Positions 13,201 to 24,221 of a DNA stretch of 64,000 bases are shown here, in pieces. How positions within the stretch are numbered: position 1 is the stretch's first letter; every line of letters starts with the position of its first letter. Source of the stretch: Chrysogorgia sp. JL179-B06 (taxonomy: Eukaryota; Cnidaria; Anthozoa; Scleralcyonacea; Chrysogorgiidae); assembly GCA_035772405.1 (NCBI GenBank), contig JAYKKM010000071.1, forward strand, positions 648,001 through 712,000, written 5' to 3'. Made by a program: the position numbers and the translations under genes. The notes under the pieces are model-generated. The model did not search any database and had not been told where the DNA came from. It worked only from the letters and a program-made list of their open reading frames with translations.

Positions 13201-14307
13201 GAAAACCTTCAGATCTACCCCCTTTCTCTAGCAATTCCTGACAAGGCATTTCACTATGAACAACACCACTACCAGCTGTCATCCATTGTACCCATCCTGG
13301 CAGTAGGTTACCAGTGTTACCAACACTATCTTTGTGAGTAAAGCCTCCTAAATTATTAACAAAAAGAAAAAAGGTTTCCCATAAAGGTTTCAGCTTTCCC
13401 TATGAAATAATAACCAGTAAGACATTATATTGGGCTATTCCATTTTTTATCTGCTCCGGCACTGGGAAGACTGAAAATTCCTGTGGGAGGACATTTGAAG
13501 CACTGGAAATTGCAAGGGAGGGGCATTGGGTTTACTTGAAATCTGGAAATTCCAGGATAGGGGCCAAATAACAATTGGAAATTTCAGGGCAGGGGACAAA
13601 TAACAGTTGAAAATTTCAGGGTAGGGGGCCAAATAACAGTTGAAAATTTCAGGACAGGGGTCGAAAAACTAATGAGAGAAAAGCTAAGAGAAAGGTGTTC
13701 ATAAAATTGGAATAGCTCATTTCAATTTTTGGTTATTATATTTGTCGCCACAAATCAAGACATATTTTGAGCATCATGTAAATGTTGCTGCCTCCTCAGC
13801 AGGCATCTTCTTTTGCAGCTCGATCTAGCCATGCAAATCTGCGTGCGAAGGAAAATATGTATCAAATTACATGTTAAATGTATCAAAATTGACACATAAT
13901 TGTAAGACTGTAAATGCAAATAGAAAGTGTTAGTGTTATTATAATTTTGAAAACACTGATTAAGTGACATTGGAATTTTAATTATATACGTCGAACTATA
14001 CGATCAAAGAAATTTAAAACTAATGTGTATTGAGGATTCCAAACATGCATGATCGCGATATTCCAAACATGATGATCAATACTTTACCATCAATAATATA
14101 TGTTACTGTCTCAAATCCTCTGTGTGGATGATCAGGTGCCCCAACAGCTTCTCCAGGTCCATATTCTACTGGCCCTAAATGATCCAGCAACAGAAATGGA
14201 TCACAAGCACTGAAATCAATTTTATCTCCAACTGGACGTCGTACCATAAAACCACCACCTTCACGCATTTGTCGGGAGGTTTCGAGCTGTGCAATAGATC
14301 TTTCCAT
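10288..14307 (-). CDS. PIR: Pirin, complete, 4 coding exons
   Basis: Exons, 5' to 3' on the minus strand: 14307-14088, 13347-13108, 11514-11309, 10554-10288 (TAA at 10290-10288); all phases agree, giving 310 residues, near the usual 290. Pirins are nuclear cupin-fold metalloproteins; the human protein acts as an iron-dependent transcription co-regulator and some members have quercetinase activity. The N-terminal cupin has the metal ligands: HPH at residues 60-62 ([15 protein letters not shown]) and HSE at 104-106, i.e. three histidines and a glutamate. [14 protein letters not shown] and [13 protein letters not shown] are strong family motifs. The C-terminal part has the usual [19 protein letters not shown] signature. 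The reading frame continues upstream of the chosen ATG to an AG at 14350, so a further 5' exon with another start is possible. Confidence 0.93.
10930..11010. repeat. Degenerate telomere-like GTTAGGG repeats
   Basis: Short run of GTTAGGGTCAGTGTTAGGTTC-type motifs in a pirin intron, about 10 imperfect copies. Far too degenerate and short to be a telomere end. Confidence 0.6.
11731..12063. mobile_element. MITE with CAGGGCTCGAAAT ends
   Basis: Left end CAGGGCTCGAAATAGA and right end CTATTTCGAGCCCTG are inverted. The interior repeats TGGCAGGC/GCCTGCCA blocks several times. CAGGG-type ends suggest hAT, but the flanks show no clear 8-bp duplication. It lies in a pirin intron. Confidence 0.7.
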
Positions 14308-14349
14308 CGTTGCTTCCTCAGAGACAATTGTTCTTACGCCGTGCCTTTG

Positions 14350-16404
14350 CTTTCAAAAACACAACAAAACGTCTTTTATGGTGTATATACTATATAGTAT
14401 TTACATATACAGTATTAGCATATTTTGCCGTTACGTAATAAAATACGTTCCTCCTGCGGGATTTCCCCCTAGTGCCGTAGGACGATTTTTCACCTGGAGG
14501 GGGGGGGGGGGGGCAAACTAACTGTGACTGGGGTATTCTCGCCCGGGAAATTTTGTATTAATGGCATTTTGGAGAGCAGAAGTTAACAAAATTTAAAGGC
14601 CGAAATAGGGAGTGTTTAGTGACAGTTTTTCTCGAAATTGTGACAAATCTGCAATGGGTTGACCACAAGCTTCTTGGTAATCGTTGTGATACTCGTTATA
14701 TCTAGTAGCATTTTTGGATTGTTTCAACGATGTCCTACGGTTCTGCACCTATATCAAGTTGCAACAAACTTACTGGCTGCAAGCTTGTTAAGCCTTGACA
14801 AAATAAACAGTTTACTACAAACTGTTAGCAGATTTGCTGCAAGCCTACAGCAAACACATCCTCCAACAAAGCTCGTGTAGCCACTAATAATTATATGGGC
14901 ATGGCTGCAAGACTATTTGTTTCTTAAAATTGAAATACACTTTAATACATATAATTACTTTTTCAAAGTACTTTAAATATTCTAAAATAAAATAAGAATA
15001 TTTGGAGAAAAAGTGAGGGGCACATGCCCCTATAACTAAAAATATGTTCTGCAATAAACTCCCCTGCAGGATTTTCCCCATACAAATGGTGTACTTAGTT
15101 GCAACAATTTCTATAATATACATACATAATATACATATCTGCATTATGATTCAGCAAAAATATGAAATCAGGTCTAACATAATGTTAGCAAATAGCAATA
15201 TCAAAGGAAAATCAGAAATACAAGTAATTTTTGTGATGTAAATATTGCTTTATCAGGATATGAACTTGAAGAGGCAATTGTAAAACAACTTGGTAGCATA
15301 TAATATTGTCAGAAATTACTTATACTGGATTACTACTGCCTAAACATTTATTTTTTAAACTACACATACTACGACAATTCTGTTATAGTCTTGCATATTA
15401 CATACGTCAGTAAAGTTCTGCGTGGTTTGTATAAACATTTGGAAAAAAAGTACCCAAAATTATTGGATTATTATTCACTCAGAGCATTAGAAAATATAAC
15501 ACATTACTAACACAAGTTTTTCTCGATATTTAGATGTTGCCAGCAACATTGGAAATCCATTTAGTTATTCAGATTTAAACCAACAAGCTTTGAGCATCTT
15601 CGAGAGTACTTGTGGTAGACAGGATGGCCCAAGATTACCAGTTATAGAAAGGTACGAAGGTATTTTATATTAAAAATGCCAAAATCAACATTTAGAACAC
15701 CTCTTCTGTAGATAAAAAACCCAGTTTTCTTGACACAGCTAGTACGACTATTGATATAGTTTGAATGCACACAGTCTTAAGAAAAGGTTTTGACCATTGA
15801 TGTCAATGAAAAACTATTTAATTACTGTCGTTCTTTGCTATTAATCAATACACATAGCAACTGAGCTTTCTTCCGCACAGCATGGTTTCAAGTTCTTTAA
15901 CAATTTCAGGGATAGATTTCAGAGTAGTAACTGCATGTTACTTTGTTGATATTACCTCCTTTTGGGTATGTGTTTTAGTTAACATTACCTCCCTGTGAGG
16001 CATGAGTTTTGAGTAAAATAACCTAGGAGAACATGTGAGAACAACTGTGCTAGAACATACAAGCTTATATGATTTATATGACAAAAACAGTGAAATAAAG
16101 TCTACAGTAACAGCACATTATCACAATTGTGAATTGTCCAAACTGATTTATATTTTTTGGAAGAGATGCTCTACTGATTTTGCTAGTAATGTTGTGCTAC
16201 TAGAGAATAAAGGGTATAAAAATCCCATGAATTCTACTTGGTTATGTCAGAGTCAATTCAGTTCTGAGTTAGACTTGCAATCAATGTGTAGTGTGATTGA
16301 ATGCAAGGCCCACTGCACACTATAATTCTAGAAACAATATTTAAAAAAAACACTAAAAATAATCCATTTTTGAGCAATACATATTGAACGTGTCGTTTAT
16401 ATTA
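14350..16404. other. Intergenic, pirin 5' side to WASF 3' side
   Basis: Mostly AT-rich unique DNA. It holds a poly-G run near 14500-14513 and one splice-flanked open segment at 15534-15651 (separate entry). No recognised RNA gene. Confidence 0.5.
15534..15651 (+). CDS. Candidate orphan internal exon, function unknown
   Basis: Between an acceptor (TCTCGATATTTAG) and a donor (AG|GTACGA) lies a 118-base open segment encoding VASNIGNPFSYSDLNQQALS...PRLPVIER. Composition looks coding against AT-rich flanks. I found no matching neighbours on the plus strand and do not recognise the family. It may be a small-gene exon or a retrocopy fragment. Confidence 0.3.
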
Positions 16405-17255
16405 TTAATCTTCACCCTCCTCCCACTCATCTTCGTCGTCATCCCACTCCGACCCGGTCTCGCTCTCTGTATCAGAATATTCAACAGCAATTCGTCTTTG
16501 GAGAATTGAAGCAACATCCATTCCGACAGTATCTTTCTTTTCACTTTCAACTTGCACCTTCCTCAACTTCATTCCTTGTTTTATGGCATCCAGTAAATCC
16601 GTTCTGGTATCCACTGGCTTAGGTGCTGGTGGCATTACTGGGTCGGACGTCCAAGAGTCATCCTCCGGTCCTGGTATATGATTTTCATGTACTAATGGTG
16701 GTGGGGGTGGTGCTGGGATGCTTGGGTCAGGAGGGGGTGGGGGAGGTGGTGGTGTATCCATAACTGATCCAGGAGGTGGGAAGTTAGGTGGGGGTTGTGG
16801 TGAAGGTTTATCAGAAATTTGACTTGGTACAGGTGGTGGTGGTGGCGGCTTGATGTTTGGTCGAGGTAGTTTAGCTGCTGTACCTCTTCTCGATGCTGTT
16901 GTCGACCTTCTTTCTTCGTAAGGTAGTGGTTCTTCTGGTGATAATACAGGACCATTCTGTTCTGGTGAATTCATGGAGGTTGAAGTTGCAGGGATTTCTT
17001 GAATAGAATACTTTGCATTTGAATGATCTAGTTCTTTATCTTTTCCACTGTAAACTTTCTTTTTAATATGCTTCACTACCAGTTGTGATTGACTTCTTTC
17101 AGTTTTTCTGTCTCGTCTCTAAAATGTATGATCAATTATTCAAGTTAATGCTGTACATAATAAATACATCTTGTCATCACTATCTTTATCGTGCTTTCAC
17201 TGTTGATTTTTTGTCATCATGCTTTTCACATAAATATATACATGTACTGCAATCA

Positions 17256-17352
<97 letters not shown>

Positions 17353-20300
17353 TATATATACAGTATAACCTGAGTTTTACGACACCCCTTTTAACGACCA
17401 CCTGCCGTTTACGACCACTTTTTCTGGCACGGACGAATTGTAGTTAAAATGTACCTGGAATGAGCGACCACCTGCCTAACGCGACCAGCAACCACTTTTT
17501 AGCATCGCACACACAAAATTTAACCTGTCATGAGCGACTTTTTACGAGATAAGCGTTCGTCTTTTTTTGATAGCGCATCAGCGACCACTTTTTAGCATCC
17601 CAAATGCGAAATTTGAGCGACTTTTTCAACTTAAAACTGCCACTGTGTAAACGAAATACGTTACAATCAACAAGCAACAATTTTAACCACGTGCAAATAC
17701 AGGTAACAAGAAGATGCAATTGTTGCTTTTTAAGCATTGTTTTGCTAAATACTTTCATAGGTAAGCGACCAAATTTCGAGAGTGCATAATAAATATCCTT
17801 ATTAGCAACAATCCCAAGCCCTTAAACCATTGTCATTGTTGAAGGAAACGTTTCTAAATTGACGAAAAGCTTGGACTAATATCACTAACTGCCATTTACG
17901 ACCACCTGTCATTTACGACCACTTTTGCTTGGCAACAGGGGTGGTCGTAAAATTCAGGTTCTACTGTAATTAGATTATGTGCTCAAAATTTCCGAAGCAA
18001 TAGTTAACCACAGCAAAATCCAAGTTAACTATCACCTCATAGAATTGTTTTAGTAAAGACTAACATATGTTAGTTATTTCTTCAAAATTAGACATATGCA
18101 ATGATTTCTGTACTCGTCACTACTTTACAAGATATCTATTGGTAATTATATAAGACAGGAATGCCTTTATCTAGCTACTATTTCTATGGTAAAAACAATG
18201 AAAGAATTCCTACCTTTTTCTTCTTCTTACGGTCTTGTTCCTTTTTCATTTCATCCCTCCATAATTCAAAGAAATATGTTGGATCAGTGTAAAACTTTAG
18301 AGCATCTTTCCCATCATCTCGATAGGGATTCATATCTTGTAGTCGAGGTGGGGCTTCACATGTTGTGTAGCGTTCATTCATTGACTTCGGTAAAGTTGCT
18401 CTGCCTACAACTTGTTGGTCAGTGATAATTGTACATTTAAATGCTTTCTTTATGTTGATGTCTTGTAGAGAAACTATATAATGGAAAGAATAAGTTATAG
18501 AATCATTAAATTTATTATTTTTCTCTATTATATTTTTATATAATGTAGCAGTGTCTCAAGGATTTCCAATACTACTACATTTGATGTGTGAAGTTGATAA
18601 TCCAGGTTGTTGGTGACTGATGTTTTAACGGCCTCAGCGGCAGTCATCTTCAGAGTCAAGTAAAGTGTGTTTGTCAGGGTTTGCCTATATACACGTCTGG
18701 TTCATTGTATATACTGTATAGGCAAACCCTGACAAACACACTTTACTTGACTCTGAAGATGACCACCAGTGAGGCCGTTGAAACGTCAGTTACCAACAAC
18801 AGTCTTTCTGAAGACTACAACCTGGACGATCAACTTCACACATCTAATGATACTCCTAGGTTCAAACCATTTACTTTACTACCACATTTAATAGTCAAAC
18901 ACATGTGAATTATTAGTGATAATTCTTACATATGCTTGATTATTTGAGTGCTGTTGGTGTATGTGTGCTGTTAGGGCACTGCCACTCACCGCTAAGTCAA
19001 AGCCCGGTCGGATGGGGTTAGTACTTGGATGGGTGACCATCTAGGAATAACCCAGTCAGATTGATTCACAAGATTCAAACTTATGTTAGTAGAGTTATTA
19101 GTTGATCTCTCCCGTGCTTCGAGGGTTTTCCTCCGGGGTCTCCGGTTTTCCTCCCTCAGTAAAATCAACATTTACAATGTAGATCTTAGCTATGGCAGCC
19201 TAACCAATGTTTGTTGGGAAATTGAACATGCAGACTTAAATTATTCAAAATCTGGACCAATCACAATCCATAGATTTGTCAAGAATATCTTGTTGACATC
19301 AAAATAGTTTAATAAATTTTTACAAATTGCAATTACCTGTAATCAGCTTTTTTCAAAATCTGTGATACGTTCATGGTACACTAGGCTACATAATTACTCC
19401 ATAAATCAGGATATTATTGTGTAGTGAGTGAATATAATTCTATACTGGGACATACTTACAGTGTTCGCAATGATACCGTAGATAGGTGCCGTAATTTAAT
19501 TGTAATGACGTAAAACCTTTTTATGATCTATGTGCAAGGTGGTAAAGGCAGAAACATAAAAATGTCATCAGGTCTGGTAAAGCAATTAGTTATCCAAAAA
19601 TGAATCTATCAGCTACAAATTTCTTCAGTTGACTGAGTAGTAAACAATGTGGGGGAATATTCATGAATCCATCTAAACCATCTTTAAGTTACCCCAAAGA
19701 GAATGATAAATTATCATTTATTTTAACCCAAACCTATTAGTTTATTAAGCTTATGAAATAGGTGCTGCATATGCCAAAATCAAATTCTAATCAGAGGATT
19801 ATAGAAAGCGAAATGGTCAACATTAAATAACAGACAGCTTTGTTCATTAGGATAATAAAATATGCAGACTATGTGTAAAAAAATCAATAGATTGTCTTAT
19901 TTTTAAATAACTACAGAGAATATACATTGAAGTGCCAGTAAACAACAACAGATTTTTAAGAAAAGCACTACATTATGTAACAAGGAGTCCCTCAATAAGC
20001 CCATGGCCCTATAGGAGAAATTCAATCAGCATAAACGAAAACGATAGTCAAGACATTACTGATTACACAAATAAAGGAAGTAATTCCTAATCTCCTTCCC
20101 AATCGATTGTGGTTGAAATATGTTCACCGATCTCACCCGAAACCTAACTTAAAGACTTTTACTGTAAACCTAATCAACAAATTGATCATGTTTTGGCTTA
20201 GTTCTCTTTGTGTGTAATACAACACTTTACAACTTACTTTCTTCAACAGACGAGTCAAGCTGAGTCACTTTTTGAGCAAGACCAGAAATGCGTACTTGCA

Positions 20301-20505
20301 AAGATGTTGCTCTCTTGTGTAGATTTTCAGCTTCGCTAATAATTTCATTGAAGACATCCTCCGAGTATTTTGCTAGACTGCTAATCTGTCGGATAATTCC
20401 ACCCAATGTACTCACGGAAACCGATTCAAATTCGTTGACTAAACCCTTTTGTAGCTTCACACGGCTGATGTAAGCCGGTTGGATATCACGTTTAATAAGT
20501 GGCAT
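16405..20505 (-). CDS. WASF: WASF/WAVE actin-nucleation promoter, complete, 3 coding exons
   Basis: Exons on the minus strand: 20505-20238, 18473-18214, 17118-16405 (TAA TAA); phases agree, 413 residues. WAVE proteins activate the Arp2/3 complex downstream of Rac inside the WAVE regulatory complex (CYFIP, NAP1, ABI, HSPC300) at the leading edge. Exon 1 is the N-terminal WAVE homology helix region ([20 protein letters not shown]). Exon 2 holds [20 protein letters not shown] and the hallmark [20 protein letters not shown], then a lysine-rich basic stretch (DRKKKKK). Exon 3 has polyproline about residues 270-325 (profilin/SH3 ligand), a WH2 actin-binding motif ([18 protein letters not shown]), central helix ([14 protein letters not shown]) and an acidic tail with the Arp2/3-contacting tryptophans ([15 protein letters not shown]). 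Slightly shorter than vertebrate WASF1-3; no paralogue assignment possible. Confidence 0.96.
17262..17352. repeat. (CTGT)n microsatellite
   Basis: About 23 perfect CTGT units in a WASF intron, separated by 8 bp from the start of the TA-flanked MITE at 17361. Confidence 0.98.
17361..17966. mobile_element. Pogo/Tigger-like MITE with TA target
   Basis: Starts CAGTATAACCTGAGTTTTAC (after TA) and ends with TAAAATTCAGGTTCTACTG followed by TA. Interior is rich in GCGACCACTTTTT repeats. Terminal CAGTAnAACCT is classic for Tigger/pogo families. About 606 bp, no coding capacity. Confidence 0.85.
18575..18850. mobile_element. Hairpin element with GAAACGTCAG core
   Basis: Large inverted repeat; arms contain AAAGTGTGTTTGTCAGGGTT and its complement, and both arms carry a CTGAAGATGAC...GAAACGTCAG-type block (arm 2 intact at about 18749-18790). 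Family members: 57285-57600 and 63655-63935. Likely Penelope-like or retrozyme-derived (see findings). Confidence 0.7.
18973..19061 (+). ncRNA. 5S rRNA-like sequence (SINE head or pseudogene)
   Basis: GGTTAGTACTTGGATGGGTG then ACCATCTAGGAATAACC closely follows the 3' half of metazoan 5S rRNA, and CCGCTAAGTCAAAGCCCGGTC parallels the 5S internal control region. The 5' third is poor. It is followed by TCTCCGGTTTTCCTCCCTC, a non-5S tail, which points to a SINE3-type retroposon in a WASF intron. Confidence 0.7.
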
Positions 20506-20869
20506 GTTGGTTAACGTAATAATCGCGAAGATCCTCAGCTTTGGCTTGGCTCACATGATACTTCGTTGTTGGTTTATCAAGTGACAGATTGTCATTTTCA
20601 TTTTAAACTGTCTGTTCCTTCTGTATATATACCTGCAGTTTGCCACAACCCTTTTACTCTGGAATTTTGGATTATGGCTCACTCTATCCCAAGATGCATC
20701 TCGGTAGTGTTATACATTTTCTAGAAGAACTCATTTGGGGGTGACAGGTGACACAATAAACCGCAAACTAGCTCGAAACTCAAGTTGTATTGAAACGTGA
20801 AACTGAAGTTGTATTGCAGAAACGACTGACATGAATATGGAAATTTGGTCTAAGTCGGTTTTATTTTTG

Positions 20870-21265
20870 AGGATCTGTACTTTTGATGATCCGTACTTTT
20901 AGGATCCGTACTTTTGATGATCCGTACTTTGAGGATCTGTACTTTTGATCATCCGTACTTTTGATGATCTGTACTTTTGATGATCCGTACTTTTGATGAT
21001 CTGTACTTTTGATGATCCGTACTTTTAGGATCCGTACTGTCGAGGATCCGTACTTTTAGGATCCGTACTTTTAGGATCCGTACTTTGGAGGATCCGTACT
21101 TTGAAGGATCCGTACTTTGGAGGATCCTTACATTGAGGATCCGTACTTTCGAGGATCCGTACTTTCGAGGATCCGTACTTTTAGGATCCGTACTTTTGAG
21201 GATCTGTACTTTTGATGATCTGTACGATACGTACTTTTAGGATCCGTACTTTTGAGGATCCGTAG
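20870..21265. repeat. Minisatellite of GGATCCGTACTTT units
   Basis: About 22 variable copies, 16-20 bp each, of a GA(T/G)GATCCGTACTTTTGA-like unit upstream of WASF. Length variation between units indicates old slippage. Confidence 0.92.
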
Positions 21266-21284
21266 TTTTGCGATTTAGTCATAT

Positions 21285-21412
21285 ACATATATGGAAAAAG
21301 TGACTGCCCCAACCGGGAATCGAACCCTGGTCTCCGAATCAACGTTTCGGAGACCAGGGTTTGATTCTCGGTTGGGGCAGTCACTTTTTCCATATATATA
21401 TATATGACTAAT
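21285..21412. repeat. Perfect palindrome built from a tRNA 3' half
   Basis: Arms of about 58 bp: ATATATGGAAAAAGTGACTG...GGAATCGAACCCTGG on the left and the complement on the right, with centre AATCAACGTTT. Each arm contains a tRNA T-arm/box B (GGTTTGATTCTCGG on the right arm). Confidence 0.85.
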
Positions 21413-21559
21413 TTATAATTGTTATTTAACACATTTCTGAGTATGTACTTCATCTTACAGGATATAGCTAACCCATACCACTAAACAAGGGATTAAGGGG
21501 AATTTTGTCACTTAAAATAACCGCTAACTACAAAACAACTTAGACCCTAAAAGTTCGCT

Positions 21560-21841
21560 CATAGTCAATCGAGATACGGTCTGGAAACTCGGCAAACTTC
21601 AAAGCGACTATAATGAGCTACGTTTTGATGTTGAACCGTACGTACATCCTTTGTTTTAGGTTTATTAATATTTAAACGACACGGTTGAGCGATTAAACCC
21701 AAACGATTCTATTGGATGATTGCTTCATTATACTAAAATACAATAGGTTCCGTGCACCGTGCACAAAATTGCATAAAGACGAACAAAAAGATAGAACAAA
21801 GACTTTAGCTGAGTTTCCAGACCATATCTCGATTGACTATG
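21560..21841. mobile_element. 282-bp MITE with 7-bp target duplication, copy 1
   Basis: Terminal inverted repeats CATAGTCAATCGAGATACGG... and ...ATCTCGATTGACTATG, about 30 bp. Flanked on both sides by GTTCGCT (21553-21559 and 21842-21848). The same element is at 34657-34955. No coding capacity. Confidence 0.93.
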
Positions 21842-22147
21842 GTTCGCTATATCCTGCAAGATGAAGTACTGACGCGCATTTCTGACAAGTTTTCGCTGGA
21901 CAATTTTTCAGTAGAATTGCCGACGCACAACCAACTATCGGATCGATAGTTGGTTGAAAGGATCTTTCAAACAAATGGACAAAGTACGACAATTTACACA
22001 CCAATTTAATCAGGATTATTATTGTCGAATATCTCAGCGACACAACGCTAGTGAATCTGATAGCGCTCACATTATTAATTGTCATTCATTTAAATAATTT
22101 ATTATCGTTTTGGCAGATTACTACCTCACACGCAAATATGTCATTAT

Positions 22148-23767
22148 TCATGATGATGTCACGGTGATGACGTCATTCTTCTTGCTCTCCGGGGCATGTT
22201 GTTGTTGTTTTGGAATATCGAATGCAATAGCGAAATGCATGAAAGCTTGCATTTCTGCTTGTGATGGAGGCATGGGTTGGGGTTGTCCCGTTATGGCTGG
22301 AAGAACTGGCTTCACGGTTGGTTCAAGAAGAAGAGAGTTGAATCTCGGATTGAAGCCTCGTCCTACAGTTGGAGAATAAATCTCGACAATTGTCTTGCCG
22401 TTACAAAACGCGCTGTATGCAGACTGCTGTGGTATGTTATTGTTGGTGCAGTCAGTGCTGCATTGGAAGATGTATGCAGGTTGAACTGCTGCTGCTGCTG
22501 TTGTTGATGTTGTTGTATAGTGGCGAGGTTCAACGTTTGTGTACCACTTTTCAACTTTTCTTGGCAGGATAAATCTCGAGTTACTTTGTCCTGTGGTCAT
22601 TACTGAGGCATGTTGTTGGACATATTTAGGAGTTGATGACATTATTGGCGTTCTTTTTTTTGGTTTCCGTTTGGAACGACCTGAAATTGATGAAAACTAT
22701 TAGTGGGCAACACGTAACCAGGGTTAGGTCAAGAACTAAGGGGGCCCCCGACCACTGCCAAAAATGGAGGAAGATTACAATGAAAATTTACGGCTTAACA
22801 GCGACATTAAGCCTGGTTTCCATCAACAGTGTCAGAGTGTCCATCTATATATCTGCAATCAGTAAAGACTACTTTGTATACAGCAGACAAAAGACAAGAT
22901 AGATGGACACTCTATTACATCGACCACTATGACACCATTGCGATCGTGGCGACCAAATGGAAACCAGGCTTTACTGACATATATTTCATCGTTATATTTA
23001 GTCAGAACTAATTTACGGGGCCCCGATAATCGATTCTCCTGGACCACCTCCTGCGAATCTGCGATTTATGGTGAAGAATCATTAATGTCGGGTGGGAGAT
23101 TGACCCGCTTCAGTTGAAAAGAGCTGATTTACCAATTTGCCAACGTTAACGCAAGGAGGAGCGAATACATAGGTGTCTAGGTATTCACGATTGTGTAACA
23201 TTGTACTGTATAGTGATAATATAGAAGTTATAGTAGAGGCTTCAAGTGGTGAATCTACCTATGTTACGCTACTGCACGTAACGCGAGGTATATTGAATCA
23301 ACGTTTAGCATTTGCCCTTGATGTTCATGATAATACACGTAGTTAGGATTTGAGTTATATTTTGAGGAAAATTTCTAATTAACACTTAGATTATGGCGTG
23401 TATGTTACGTCATTGGCGCCATGTTGGATGAGTTAGGTTATTGCTTATTTGTAATATATGTTGTAATTTCATCCAATATGGCGAAATTGTCTTCTTCAGT
23501 GCATTCCCTTGAATCTCTGGGTATTCGTTGCACATCAACATTGGAGAACAACATAAGTTTCCTCAATAGCAATATAGAAAATTGTTTGCTATTTAAACTT
23601 TAACGCAAACTCAGATAATATACCCAGGAATCCAAACATGTAACCTAGTTCTCATTGCCGGTGAGATGCTCTAACCATTGTGCTGCCGAGACTCAGATGG
23701 AGAGCGAACGTTACAATGATGTACTGGTTCGATTGATATATGCACTGCCTATATGCGGCAGTCGCTG

Positions 23768-23809
<42 letters not shown>

Positions 23810-24221
23810 TGATGTATTTATCACTTGCGACTCATAAACATTTCTTAATCAGAGTAAAATGAAATCTTTTTATTTTTCACACATAATATATACCTGTTGT
23901 CTTGGCTTGAATTTCGCCTTCAGCAATTTGAGAATTCATCGGTATTGTCGTTAAATTTTCTTGAAGTGACCGAGTAAAATGACTTTGAACCACACCAACA
24001 GTGTCTCCTGAGTAATACTTGTAAATTCGACACGTATTACTAATGATATCTATCGAAGAACTATCACTAGTATTTTCAGTTGGTTCTTCTTCTCTGTACT
24101 CTGAACATTCATCTAAACTTCTAGCCTCGTGGTTTGTTAAGCTCACTTGATCCAACAAATTATCATTCCTGCAGTTTCTTATCCCAAAGGTGTTTTCTGG
24201 CGTGCCTACGATCTCCTGCAT
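22148..24221 (-). CDS. Unrecognised 286-residue protein, two exons
   Basis: Minus-strand exons 24221-23894 and 22680-22148 (TGA) joined by a GT-AG intron in matching phase. The N-terminal half is acidic and Ser/Thr/Asn-rich (EEEPTENTSDSSSIDIISN). The junction encodes a basic cluster, GRSKRKPKKR, that looks like an AT-hook-type or nuclear localisation signal. After that come STTAAAAVQPAY, a tract rich in N and Q, and a conserved-looking C-terminal block (FNPRFNSLLLEPTVKPVLPA, PSQAEMQAFMHFAIAFDI). No signal peptide or membrane segment. A small nuclear regulatory protein is my inference; I do not recognise the family. Confidence 0.6.
22810..22970. mobile_element. 161-bp Harbinger-like MITE
   Basis: Ends AGCCTGGTTTCCAT and ATGGAAACCAGGCT, flanked by TTA on both sides (22807-22809, 22971-22973). 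The interior is also palindromic (GTGTCCATCTAT / ATAGATGGACAC). TTA target fits PIF/Harbinger. Lies in the intron of the unknown gene. Confidence 0.8.
23630..23810 (-). mobile_element. tRNA-like SINE fragment plus (TA)n
   Basis: CATTGCCGGTGAGATGCTCTAACCATTGTGCTG and the GATGGAGAGCGAACGTTACA block match the family near 4920 and 42500. It ends in a TA dinucleotide run, 23774-23808. Confidence 0.7.

Larger units (their letters stand above)
20506..22147. other. Intergenic, WASF 5' side to unknown-gene 3' side
   Basis: Holds the WASF promoter region, the GGATCCGTACTTT tandem array, a tRNA-arm palindrome and a 282-bp MITE (all separate entries). A near-perfect palindrome CAACTATCGGATCGATAGTTG lies near 21933. 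No further gene seen. Confidence 0.6.

Noticed and set aside
18681..18908. Small protein [14 protein letters not shown]...
   Set aside because: Falls inside a hairpin element whose copies at 57285 and 63655 have broken frames.
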